Assembly (NCBI GenBank): GCA_958299035.1
Contig: CATQJL010000326.1
Location: 4,354,232 to 4,418,231, forward strand
Reading direction: 5' to 3'
DNA from: Cylicocyclus nassatus
Taxonomy: Eukaryota; Nematoda; Chromadorea; Rhabditida; Strongylidae
Length of the DNA: 64,000 bases
In this document: in pieces, positions 1 to 12,700 of the stretch
Numbering within the stretch: position 1 is the stretch's first letter
Layout: every line of letters begins with the position of its first letter
Notes under the pieces: generated by a model
Databases searched by the model: none
Seen by the model: the letters and a program-made list of their open reading frames with translations, nothing else
Told to the model about the DNA's origin: nothing
Made by a program: the position numbers and the translations under genes

Positions 1-507
1 TTGTACTTAACACTAGCCCTAAGGATTCTCCGCGAAAATGAGAACAGTATGCTCTCGTGCATTTGTGTGTGCTTTTAACAAAAACTCAAATTCGCAAACC
101 AGCTAATTTCCCTAGGTCATGGATTCTAAGCGGAACTGGATTCTCGTGGAAGCATCGACGTCCGGCTCCGCAACGCCCATTCATATCCGCGGAAGTCACC
201 GGTAAGCGGTGGAATTTCTCACGCCATTTTCCATTCAACTTTTCCCGCGAGCCGTTCGTCCCGGGGGTGCTAATTCCCTGATAGGGGTCCCCACTTTCCC
301 ACTTGTGCACAACAGTTTGTGTTTCTGCATTTTTATGGGTGCAATTTAATGACGTTGGCATTGGAGTTAGGCATCGAGCGGCGACGGCACAGATCTGAGC
401 GCTGAACTTGTCTATACCGGTTTTTGTGCAGTACTTATGCTTGCACTTACTACTCGTAAATGCTTAACCATCGCTCTGCGACTTTATGCAGGAGGAACGG
501 TCCGTTC

Positions 508-3500
508 ATGGAGCAGCACAGAGATGAGGCTCGACTGCACACTATTAATCGGCTAAATGATCGAATTCATCAGCGTATCATGGATAATTATCGGGTAAGT
601 GTCACTACTATTATTCCCTCATTTTTCCCACTTTGAAGGCTCTTTTCGAACTGGCTAATCAAGTGGAATGCACTGAGGTATTACGATTCAAAAAAATGTA
701 GTTTTTGTTTGCAGTGTAGGCACTTCTATCTGGGGGGCCGGTAGCACGAGCAAACACTGATCGACGGAATTCAGGCAGCGCTTTGTTTGAATTTTATCAC
801 AATAATGCTTGAGGTCCAGCTCAGGCTTGCCGGGGGACTTCTTTGTAGCATTGAGATCCAGATGCTAGAGCTTTTAATTACTGACATTATTATATTAGAT
901 TGGAAAGAAAAGATTGCCGCTTATTTTCGGGTTTTCTCACTAGTATTAATAATTTTGTCAAAAACTAGGTCATTCCCGAGGCCCAAATTTTATGCTCAAA
1001 TTTTCGAAAATTTGTAGTATACAGCGGCATATAAGGGAGGAGCCCAGGGCCAGTGAAGGCGGAGTTTGCCACTTCCCGTTTTCAATGTATAGAAAGTGTA
1101 CCTATACATGAGTGCATGTATCTGTTACATGCAGGAGCAGGAGGTTCGTAAAATTTTCTGAGGCAAAAATCCAATTTCTAACCTCATAAGTTGTTCTCAG
1201 GTTTTGGCTCTAACCTTTGGCCAAATCAAGACTTCAGCCAATGTTCGTTGATCATCTTGTAGAGTTTCTTTCTCCCTATCGAATGGTTCATTTCAAATAC
1301 TTTTTGGGTCCATCTTATTTCTTTGTTATGAAAAACGACATATTTTTTTTCCAACCTGATATAACTTTCACTGTAATCATGAATATCGCTCTGACAGAAT
1401 ATTAACTCGAAATTCTTCTTCCTTCCAAATATTATCAGTTTTCGAAAAGTGCATAAATTGCGCGTTGCTTAGCATTTCCATTGATTTCTGCCATTTTAGT
1501 ACCACTTTACATTCTATACAGTCAAACGAAAGACTCATAATAAGCATCAAATATGTTAGTCCTCATGTGCTTTAGTCGTATTTGTTCGAAAACTTTCACA
1601 GCCTAGTAGATTTGGTGTCTAGTTGTGTCCTAATGATGATGACAACATTTGCGCGGAAACAAATGCCCTGCTTGTGAATGCCGCCAACTTGCTTCCGACT
1701 TGCGCATAAAAAATGGTCAAAGAGTGCACATGGCAGTTGTTTTCGCGCAAATGTTGTCGGCGACGCAAAACATTACTTCAGCGTAAAATTCAAAACTATA
1801 TCGATACTCTAAGCCTTAAACAAGCTAAAACCTGCGGACTATGTTAAAAGAGCGAGAAACTCAGTTGATGAACAAAATAATTACTATCCTTGAATGGAGC
1901 GATTTTTTTTTCATTCAACACGAACAAACCTTCTCATTTTTTTTTCCAGAATGGTACGTCAGAATCAATCGGTGAAGGAACGAAAGTTGTGGATGAGAGT
2001 TTTCGGTTTATAGATGATGAGCAGAGCAGAATTGGTCAGTTTTAACTAGTCACCCAAATCAAAATTCTGCAAATTCCTGAAAGAAATGCAGATCCAGAAC
2101 CGATGTCAAATGTCTCCGATCGGCTTGATTCCATTGTATCTCGGAGAAATTCTCAGGGAGAAGTAGAAGCTGTATACGAAAGAAGAGTACCATGTAAGAG
2201 TTTGAGAAAAGAGCGATGGGCCTGCAATTTATTTTTTTCTCAGCAACCTCAAGTCGAGAAGACGTTCTTCGACCACAGTCGATTCTTCGGCATCCACCAC
2301 TGTTTGAAGAGCCTTTATATGTCAAGCCAGCTATCCGTATGTCTTACAACTTATATTACTTTTCAGCTGAAGATATTAGGTTGATGCAAAAATAATGGCC
2401 GTTTCCAAGCCTTTTTCGGGACAATTTTCCCATTACAATTTCCTCCGTGAAACAGATACAGCAAACTAGTGAGTTGCTCTTTTTATGCTTCATCTAATGA
2501 CAGCTGGAGCGGGCTTACAATCTCATTTTCTAAAAAGTTAAATAGCTTACTACATCAAAAATCACGATTTTGTTGCATTCATTTATCTGGCCAGAATTCG
2601 TGCGAATGAAGGCGCTTCTCCGAACATTTAGCTACTGCATGTATATAAAATTGCCTACATTGAGCACAGCACTTGACTTTCTTCTTGTAATTATCTACAA
2701 AGATATCGGCATTTCATGATGGGAAGCTGTTTGATCATTTTGTTATCCATAAATTTTATTTGAAGATTTTTCGCCAACTTTGCTCAGTTCAATAAGCGTA
2801 AAGGTGGGGCATCCTGTTGAGAATTTTTGCAATAAACTTCAGCCCTTCAGTACACAGAAAATCAGGAAATCTTATTAATCGGGACTTGAGGCTTATTGAA
2901 AAAAAAATGTTGAAGAAATTGACAATTTTAGATTTTGATTTTTTTTATTTTCTCAGGTTTTCTTTGCCCAGTTCTGTAACTTGGCTTGTGGCTACAAGAT
3001 ATTTATTCTCAGGAACTTTGAAGGGAGTTATGACCTGCCAAAAACAAGGTTTTGGGAAAAACCTTTTTGTTTTGCAATCCATATTTTTCTGATCAGATGT
3101 GATATGAGCATAGACGAATGTGAGCAGTATTGCAAAAGGTTTGCTGCTTTTAAAGGTCTCTATCGCATTCAAAAATAAAGATTTTTCAGCGAGTTATAGC
3201 ACGTCAAAATAAGAATTAGCCAAACGGCCAGTACTTTTGCATCAACCTAATACAAAAATTGCAGGATCTTTGAGGTCCAGTCGAGCCAACGTTTCTCAAC
3301 CCAAGCCACGTATGGGATTACGTCGGAATGGTCGCGATAACCGATATCGACGTACCGATTCCGTCGGTGAAAACTTAAGATATGGTAGAAGCGAAATCAC
3401 TCACTATAGACGGGCAGATTCATTAGATTCTGGAAGCTTAAGGATACATAGGTTAGTCAGAATCAACAAAAAACAGAATGCAACGTTTTGAGCAAAAGCG

Positions 3501-5094
3501 ATATTCCAGACAACGGCCACAATCAAGATGGTCCTTTTACCCAGATAAGCCATATTACGGAAGGTATCACGGAGTAGATGATGTTCGTCGTGAAGAATGG
3601 GCAGACGAGCCTCGCCCAACTTTTCTTCGTCGTACGCCACATTTTTATGATAAATGCGATTTGTGCGCATTTAGAATCATGCGAGTTGGAGACTTTTGCC
3701 CTGTATGTGGATTATGAACTACCCTATTTGCACATTTACACGAGATATTCGTTTTTATCAGGCTTGCGGTCGCACAGGATCATCATTGAGGAGGGAATCT
3801 CAAAATATTCCAAATGGCGGCTCTTACAGAAAAGAGGAGGTTCTCAGCGCCAAAAACTTGAGCAGTTATTTACGCAATGATTATATGTATAGACCTACGT
3901 CGAAAATGTACTCTACAGGTGTAGTTTTACTCAAAATCGTTTCTTGACTACTTATACATGGTTTCCAGAATTTCGAAAATTCTACAACAACAGTCATCGA
4001 GCGCCGCGTCGGAAAACGAAAAGCCCGGTGTTTCGATATGGTATAACAAAACTTTCCATATAACTCAATTTGCTCAGAATTTGAACAAAGTCAAAAACCC
4101 AAACCCTTAACGCGTTTTGCTCGGGTCATTCGTAAATCAATGTGTGAGTGTACACACTAGGCGCGGCAACTGACGACACCCTTACTAGTAATTTTTCAGT
4201 GAAACCTTTTCTAGCGCAATAAATTGGAGATATATGACTACTAACTGATACATATCCAGTCAAATTCAAAAAAAAAAACGAGGAAATAAGGAGGAATTAC
4301 TGGATACGAGCAGATCCTAATCTTACAAGTCGTTAAGTAGCGTGCATGGAGTGCAATACGCATACTTAGTTACAAATGACTCAGAGAGACACTTATTCTT
4401 TCGGTACTCCATTTACAGTCGAGTAGATTTTCCGCTTGATATGGTTTGCTTACGATGCAGGTAAAATGCGGTAAAATACGCGTGTGAACAAATAGCCACG
4501 CCCATGACGCCGGTCAACTGCGCGCGCAAAATGCCGGCCGCATTTTACCTGCAATGCAAGCACACTATAAAACGCAGGAAATCTACTCGACTGTAATTCG
4601 AAAAAACTGCTATTAAACGGAAAACTGGTAGGAACACACATGGGAAGCAAGCGTGGGAGTGTTGTAGAATGGGCAAGGTTACTGGAGTGAACGAACAAAA
4701 CCACACTTCAGTTCTACTAGAAACATCGCACACCAATAGTGGTGTCCCATACGGTGCCATGGGTATCGCCGTTTCGCATGCCGCACGCTCATTTGCGCTG
4801 CCTTTCGTGCGGATTTTTGAAGCGTTTAAACGTGATGTTCGTGCACCAACGAGGCAGCATAGGCTACGTTGGTGTGGTACCTATGGGGACGCTTCCATTA
4901 TTCAGACAGGATAATATCATAGGTTTTCATTTGTAGGTTCAAGAATTCCTGAAGCAATGTACGACTACAGTCTCTGGGCAAAACGCCAAGATCGTCAAGC
5001 ACTCACCATGCATGCTGCAATTCTTGCTCTTGTACTGTTCTCGACAGCATTTGTTGTTTCAGCTGGTGTTATATTGCTGGTAACTGTGACGTAA
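508..5094 (+). CDS. Unrecognised Arg-rich protein with zinc-ribbon-like cysteines and C-terminal membrane anchor (9 exons)
   Basis: I do not recognise this gene. Proposed exons are 508-594, 1950-2034, 2092-2193, 2244-2336, 3265-3451, 3477-3702, 3762-3918, 3969-4040 and 4937-5094. Together they keep one open frame of 389 codons (388 residues) with consensus GT/AG junctions, which is the main support. The protein is polar and rich in Arg, Ser and Tyr. Cysteines at about residues 245, 248, 259 and 262 (CDLC, then CPACG) look like a zinc ribbon, and the second pair is built across the exon 6/7 junction. Residues 361-388 form one hydrophobic segment that ends at the stop, so the protein is probably tail-anchored with a cytosolic N-terminus. 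The ATG at 508 lies 17 bases after a TGCAG acceptor at 490, as expected for a trans-spliced first exon, but an upstream cis exon would also fit because the frame stays open back to the acceptor. Function is unknown. Confidence 0.72.
1641..1758. repeat. Short fold-back repeat in intron 1
   Basis: The left arm (GACAACATTTGCGCG at 1641) is matched by the inverted right arm ending at 1758, with about 27 bases on each side and few mismatches. It lies in the first intron of the 508-5094 gene. It is probably a miniature inverted-repeat element. No coding capacity is seen. Confidence 0.6.
4413..4596. mobile_element. Miniature inverted-repeat element in intron 8
   Basis: Terminal inverted repeats of about 20 bases (TTACAGTCGAGTAGATTT and its complement) bound a 184-base segment. 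A second, inner inverted pair contains GGTAAAATGCGG and CCGCATTTTACC. It has no coding capacity and lies in the last intron of the 508-5094 gene, so it should be removed by splicing. The rest of that intron (4597-4936) holds only a weak GTCCCATACGGTGCC-type inverted pair. Confidence 0.7.
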
Positions 5095-6851
5095 GACCCA
5101 TACACTTTCATCTTTACCTCCACAAATGAACTTTCAGCTACTGGATGCTCAAATAATTTTTTAAGTTTATCTCATATTATTATTTGTGACATGTACATAT
5201 CGATATTATGCCTTGACGTCACGACCTCGATACCCAGTTACTTTCAAGATTTGTTGATGATTCGTCTGTTTTTTTTTCTTCATTTCGTAGACATACATTC
5301 TCGCCACTCGGAGCATTTCCCACAATGTTTACTAAACATTAGAACAATGAGGAATGAACTAGAGACGATCACTTCCACTGATGCGCACTGAAGAAGAAAG
5401 AAACGCAACTATCACACTTAACACGTAGTCAACTCCTATTTCACAGCCACTTTATTCTTGAGACATATGGTTAAAACTTATTGGAATATTCTTTCCTATT
5501 TACATCATTAGAATCATTGGATAAATCGAAAGATCTGGCTTCAAAAAAATGTTTACGTCATTTATAATTATACTACAGTGCATTGATGAGAGGCGATGAT
5601 GTTACAGCATAAAGTTAGAAAAAAAAACAGTGCACTACGAAAAAAAAATCATCAAACCCGAGCTAAACATCCAACCGATAATCGACACCATTGAACAAAA
5701 ATACGGATGCAACATCTGCGTGGATAGATTCTTAGGCAGTTGTGAATATTTACGCTCTTAACAAAACACAAATGTGGAAGTTGATCAACAAATGAAATGA
5801 GACTGAAGGCAATAGAAACGCTACCTATAAAATAGACGTAACGATTTGAATGCTGGGGAGGGAATGAAATTTGCTATTCTATTTGCCTTACAAAAACGAT
5901 TAGAAAAGGGTGAAGGGGGGGGGGGGGGTGGGGGATTGGAACGCAGCCTAAGAACATTCTCGAACTTATCGGACAGAAGCCGAATATTCGCTTTCAAACA
6001 AGAATTCACTCAATACATATTAGTATTTATGCATAATCATGGCATGTTTTGAGTTTGTCAATTCAACTTTTAACAGCAAAGAGGAACCCCATGATATTGA
6101 TGATGTATAGAATTATTGACCTATGTAATTACCTATAAAGTACGAATTGAATATAAGATGCGCCGTAATATCTCCAAATCGCGCTACTGACATACAGCAC
6201 CCCTGCAAGAGCCTTTTCTTTCCTATAGTTTGCATTCGCTTGAGAATGTTTTGATGAGACTATTCGATCAAGGTGTGGTGCTATCGAGCAGCGCAGCATT
6301 CTTATCATATATCAATAAAAACAAAACAGATCGCTGTCCAGACAGGTCTCAATAGAAGATAGCGCGCAGTAGTGAATACGAGCATAAGCCATAGCACAGC
6401 TATGTTTACGCGCAACGAACTGCGAAAACAGCGGCGCATATTGTAAGCCTTGAAATTACCTGAGAGCCAACTAGCCCCGCTTTGTAAATGCTATTTGTAA
6501 GCGGTCAAAAATAACTTGTGTAGATATTGAAGATGTGTAACGCTACAATCATCCTGTACCCACATCTTCGTCACTCACTCAGCAATAAAAGGTCCTGATT
6601 TGAGCAATTTTTGCAATCGAATGAACAGAAAAAGGTATACTGAAGAAAGTGGGAGAGATTTGTACCCCTACAATTCAAAAATCCGAAATGGATCTCTAAA
6701 CACGATTTTCGCATTAAATACAATCTTCCATGAGCAATTACTAAAAGCCAACAGTGGTGACGTTATCAAGAGACCAAAACGTCAGTATCCTGGCAGTGAA
6801 CACGTAAATTGAGCTATGAAGCAGCAGGCAACATAAGGATAAAGAGCTAGC
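5095..6851. other. Convergent intergenic region, no gene seen
   Basis: This is the 3' flank shared by the 508-5094 gene and gob-1. It holds a 14-base G run at 5915-5928 and scattered A/T-rich sequence. The open frames here are short, have no recognisable motif and do not join across good splice sites. Confidence 0.6.
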
Positions 6852-9770
6852 CTAGTCCAGGTCAACTTTAGCGGTCAGCACGCGGGCGAACGCGGCGTGT
6901 ATTACATCCGGGCAGGATACGAAACAAACTCTGGAATCGTCACCAACAATCTTGCGCACTGATTCACGTAACGTCTCGCCAGCTCCAACAAACAACGTCA
7001 TTACACCCTGAACAGTGATGCATAGATTATACGGAACTTCGACATTTGTCAGATAGAGTGTGTTAGCCTCTCAGCACTAAAGAGTGGGAATTGGGAAATC
7101 CTGTTGCTCAAATGTATAATAAGTAGACGTAAGCAGCAAGATATGAAACATAGATGTTGAAAGTTCTGGTATGAGCCACACAAACCTTCAGTGGAACAGA
7201 GTTCCAATTCAACTTGACAACTAAATTCGCTTACACTCGGATTCTCGGATATTGCATGTTCCAGCATCGGCAAGTCGCTTGTGGTGTCACCGCAAACCAG
7301 AACTTTTCCCTTTTTCAAAGTATCGTGAAGGGACTCAATCAAAGAAGCTACACCATCTCCTTTATTCCATACAGAACCTAAACAGAAAGTTGATTATCTC
7401 AAACACTCAAATTGGTACGAAATCACCTGAATTATGTGCGCACACTTCGATCTCTAAAGGCGAAGAATTCTCTAAGACAAGATTCTGAAATATGCATAGC
7501 CTATAATGAAAGGAGTACTTGACATTCCACTCACAGTGTTATTGGGGTCCACGCGATGAATTCTCTCTTTGACTGCATCAATATATTTCACAACTAGTTC
7601 AAGAGGTATATGTCCAAATACAGTTTGTACCCCAAGAGTGAGGCGATCCACCTGAGCGGGTAGATCGGCACAGGCATGTGGATAGAGAAGTTATACAACA
7701 TACCTTTCTCTGTACACCACTTCCAACCAATGCGAACTGCGCGAAGTCACTGCGCTCAAGGAGATCAGTCATCTGCTAATCATAGTCTAACTTCCAACAA
7801 GTGTTCTTTTGAGCGTTAATCGACTTTGGAACCCAACCTCATCACTTAGTCTGCCAATTGCATCGAAACCAGCTTCTGAGATTCCATCCTCATGTACGAC
7901 TCGCTTCCCTCGCAACCACCATTCACGACCCCATGAACCACTAAATCACTGCCATAGAAGTTTAGCAACGTATCCCTTGAGAATCACAAAAAATCAACTT
8001 AGAAGAAGCTCACAAACTCTTGATGACTGAAAATTTCAACTGAAAATAGAGCAATAAAAAATAAGTATAGACAGTCCCACCTGAAATAAACAGGTCCATT
8101 GATCGGCAAAGCTGTGAGGTCCAAGATTCCCGGACCTCGAAGTGGTCCAGCCGTCAATACTGCCGTAGCTCTAGTGAATAGCTCGGCAAATCTACCCATT
8201 ACTACAGCACTGTACACCGGCTGCAAGCAAGGAAATGAAACTTATTCAACAAAACAACTGAAATAAAATGATAATGAAGAAAGCACTCACCTGGAGGTTA
8301 GTGGCATATTGAGAACAGTAGTCCTTCATGGTGCCGTCCCAATCAGTGATGAGTAGTGGTTTAATACCCGAATCAGAGTCAACGAAGTCCATGAGGAATC
8401 TGAAGTGTCATGGAAATGTACATATTTGATTCTTGCTCACAACAAGGAGGCAGAAATTGGTTAGCTGTTCCACAAATCTGATAGAGAAATCTGAGAATAA
8501 GAAAAGTGAGAAGTGTAACCAAATCTCACGCTATTGAGCTTATGAATACAAAATGCTGCTAGAAAACAAGCTGACCTTTCCGCACCCTGTAGTTCCTCCT
8601 CAAATTTCTGCGGACTCTCTGGATGATACGGCGCCAAAATTTCATCTAGCTGCACTTCATCGAGAGCATTTTCGATTGTCGTTGAGGTAGATGTGACTTT
8701 CGCGAGACGATGCAAGAATTCGCAATCCTTCTGAAAACGCGTAAATCATTTGAAGAAGCAAAACGAGTGATATATATCACTCGACAGTTTACGCACAAGG
8801 ATACGCCATCATAGTTGTCGTTCAGCTCGCCCGTATGCTGTACCAGCGTCATTACAAGAGCGCGTCAATTAAACGATAACCACTATCTGAGGGATACGCG
8901 TCGCGAGTGTCTGGAGCTGAGCTGGACAATATAACGGCATCCTAAAGCGACGAAATGATCAGGTGCAACGCTACGCAGCTGGTCACCCTATCTCCCATGT
9001 TATTTTGACATGCAAGCTCACCCGAAGTCCCCGAATCTCATCGCGGATGTTGATAGGGAAGTTGGCAGCCGGTGTGGCGATGCAGCGCATTTCTCCAGAC
9101 GTCCGCGAATCCGTGAGTTCAGAGAGCGCTTGATCCAAAGCTTGTACGTTCGCCTGATCCACTTCACAATCGTTAAGGATACGCTCCACGATTTTCCGAC
9201 GCACGTTTTGCATCTAAAATTTCAGGTCAATTTTCGTACATGCGGAATTTCCCGCTCATATATTTTCTAGCATATTTCGAGCAAATAAACCTAAGTCATT
9301 CTCAAAAGAAGACTCCAAGCAAACAGTAGGAAACGATTTTAATATGTGCCTCCTGCATTTTCGATGAGATACAGATTTCACCCCTTAATCACCCATTGAG
9401 ACACCTGCATCGCATGTGAAGTTTTGCTAGTGTAACACTGCAACAAAAGCTCATAAACCGACCAAATATGATTAGTGCCGTTATCTGGTACTCAACAGAC
9501 AGTTCATATCAGAACGAAAAATTAATACGAAACTAGTTCGGTAAATCGCACAATTCTCGGGATAACGATTGGGATCATTGGGAACCGGATAGACGTAAGC
9601 GATGAAGAAACAAACGAGAAATAGAGATGTTCTCTCTTCGTATTGATTAAAGCTAGGGTTCATAGATGCAAATTAGCCAGAGATTAAAAAAAACTGGAGT
9701 AAAAACTGACCGTGTAGAGCATCATCTTGAAGGCTTCGACACATTGAGCCTGTCCGCTACCAGATGACAT
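6852..9770 (-). CDS. gob-1: Trehalose-6-phosphate phosphatase, GOB-1 type (12 exons, with a frame break)
   Basis: This HAD-superfamily phosphatase should convert trehalose 6-phosphate to trehalose in the cytosol; in C. elegans loss of GOB-1 is lethal through sugar-phosphate build-up in the gut. Exons on the minus strand are 9770-9711, 9213-9022, 8941-8793, 8730-8576, 8399-8291, 8220-8081, 7940-7838, 7772-7704, 7651-7535, 7484-7427, 7377-7235 and 7007-6852. Visible motifs are the HAD nucleophile ITDWDGTMKDY near 8340, the cap segment GSWGREWWLRGKRVVHEDG near 7900, and the metal-binding VCGDTTSDLPMLEHA near 7260. The protein is about 482 residues, close to the C. elegans enzyme as I recall it. 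All junctions are in phase except inside exon 3: the frame reads DSGYRLIDALL then stops at about 8852, while the continuation MTLVQHTGELNDNYDG lies in another frame, as if 2 bases were extra. This may be a sequence error or a real lesion. Confidence 0.9.
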
Positions 9771-12700
9771 CCTCCCCCTAAAAACAGCCGTCTTGCTATA
9801 TAAATGAAAATTACAGTGCGCTGAATTGAGAGCGTATCAAAAGCAGTTTCAAAAGGAAACATATAAATGCGATATGATGGAAGCACATCAAGAATAAACC
9901 AGAAAGCTCACGTATCACAAACAGAAACCAAGATTCACTTCCAAACGCACATTTATTCAAGCAAATATTTGGTACAGTTGATTTATACCCACGCAAAGCA
10001 TCAATGACCACTTATCAAAGAGTAAACATCGGTCAAGAACGAGACTCGAGACAGATGGCCTATCAAGATACGAGAGGAAGGACAAGATAAGATATGGATG
10101 AAGCAGAGAGAATCGACAAAAGAGACGACAGCTTGACGAAAAAACCGTCGAAAATAACATCGACTACATCCGCCAGATTAAACTTATAAAACTACTAAGT
10201 GATGAAAATGACCACTTTCTTCTTGTATAAATCTATTATTACAGCTAAATGACTCGCTACCCATTCGGCGCTGGGCTGAACAACGATATGACCGCCAAGA
10301 CATGGCAGGATGCTGTTATCGGCGGCAGTTAATCGCGTCGAGACCTCGGTGAGGGATTACCCTTCTCTGAAGAAGAGCGATATAATATTTGGAGAGAGGT
10401 GTGTAGAGAGCGGCGATCGGTCGTAAATGCTCATGGCTTCGAAGAGGGCGGAACTGCCTGGTTCCCTGCGCGCAATCCCAAACTCCGCCCACCTGAATTT
10501 TGTTGTGAAGCAAATACAGCACCATCGTTTTTGCACTTCATATATACAATAGGCAGACAGGCCTCTATATTTTGCTTTTGTTGTCTATCTGTGAGTCGGA
10601 AGCTTTTCACACAATTTCTACCACGCCTAATCTATAGCACAGTTATTCTGGCGGCAGCACAATTAAACACGAATGTCTTTAGAACCGAAAATATAATCAG
10701 TGGTGTAAATTATTGCCAAAGCTTATTAGCACTGTGCTATTACTATTGCTTTTTTGCAGCATTCTCTGATATCAAGCACACTCAGTGGTAGGAGGAAGCT
10801 TATTTGCTACACATTATCGCACATTTGGATACAAAAGGTTGCTTTAAGGAATAGTTTTTAGATCATCCAGGTCGAGGAAAGTATGCCACCGAGAGGAGGC
10901 TCCTTCACAGACTGCTGCTCCTTTTGTGCATGCCACTGCATACTGGACTGGTATAACTTCGCAGAGGCGGCGGTAAATGGCTATACTTGCTTCTCCCCCT
11001 CATCTTATTGCACAAGACTTTATAGCCTTCCTATGCAGGACGTTATGAGCAAGTAGGATAGGTCGCGGACATCTGCTCAAAGCGCATTTCTACTTATTAG
11101 AGTACGTATCAGCTGTCCACTTAAGTACAGACTGAGCTACCATAACGTCCTCTACCTCCACTCTTAAGTCCAAGTTAAAAGATTTGGGTTGAAGGACAAA
11201 CATGTGCGCATGGCCACGCGTAAGGACTTTTGTTCACAACTCTACAAATATGTTTTCGCGCAGCAGCAATAATCGCTGGAGTACATATCTAGTACTGCAC
11301 AAGTACAAGCTACCTTACAGTTTAGTGATTAGGTCGTTGTGGGGTTTTCACACTGATCTTTCACCTTTGTGGACCAATTAATACGAGACTTGTAGAGTAT
11401 TCTCATCAGTGGCACGAAAATACAATATGCGAAGGGATGGAAGGAATTTCCAAACATACCCCAGAATGAGAGCTCTAGAAAACTAGTATCACACAAGATC
11501 AACTTTGTAGATTAGGATAGAAAGGCAGGATAATTCACATTTTCTTGTCCTGGCGTATTTTCAAAATCAAATTTTTCTCTCAAGTTCGAAACGTTAGTTT
11601 AATGAACAAATTAGGGCACATTTTATTTATTTACATGAGGATCTGTATCCGTTGTCGAGTAGGATGTTGTATTCTACGACAAATCACTAAATTTGCATCC
11701 AAATAAGCGTATAAGTTGCAGACGTAATGTCTTCTCCTAATGATCTTCACCTTTCCAGCCGCTGTATTTGCAAGCAACGTCTTTGCATCTTGCCCGAGCA
11801 TGGTTTATCGTGTTCTAGCCGTTACTGAAATGGTTCCTCTTTTCCGCAGTGAAGGCTTAGAAGTTGGTCATGACCTTTTGAAAAGCTTGATTAGTTACTT
11901 TCAAGTAGTTTACAGCAAACTGCATCCATAGCTCAACAAAAAAAGGTCTGCGGGGATGGGATTTAGAAAGATGAAGCCTTAATTTTCGGTGTAAAGGTTA
12001 GTTTCGGACGAGTATTTGCCGAGAATTAGCATGGAAAGCGGAGCGCGAAAGATTCCAGGCTAGGTGCATTTGCGCGCTCTAAGGAAGTTAGGTGCGCGAG
12101 CGCCGCGTTCGCACCCGTTCCGACGATAAAATATCCGATATTTACTCCGAGACTAGCCTTTGGACTGATTATAAGCATAGTCGATACCCTATGTTGGGTC
12201 TGTCTTTATGATTCCTCAGCAGAGCGATTTATTGGGCAACCGAATTTTAGAAGTATGATTATGGGAGGTAGTTTCTGTGCGTGTCTCACAAGGTCAATTG
12301 CTTATTGAATGCTTAACCATTATAAAAACACGAAAACAAGGAAAGCCAAAATAATAGCCAACTTGTTGTTATAGATAGTAGTCGTTGGCTAGTGCGCAGC
12401 TCAACCTGAGTACTCAATTTCCCCACATTTTTTTCGCATTTTCTCTCTTTACGATAGCTAATGATAAATGAGAAAGTAAAGGTGTGCTCCAGTGAGGTAA
12501 ATCAGCACAGCAGTTCATATTGACATCGATCAGAGCACGATGTAATCCTCGCTAGGCAACTATGCCAACATTGCGATGATCCCAAAGATCGCAACTCGGT
12601 CACACTTTCGCAAATGAAGCAGCTTATTCCTTGAGCGAAGACCCCAACAAGGAGTAAAGTGATTCTCTCTTTGAAGCTGAAGAATACCAGCCATGACTCA

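Noticed and set aside
10399..10791. 130-codon open frame
   Set aside because: No signal peptide, domain or splice continuity; the frame mixes repeat-like GC-rich and A/T-rich sequence.
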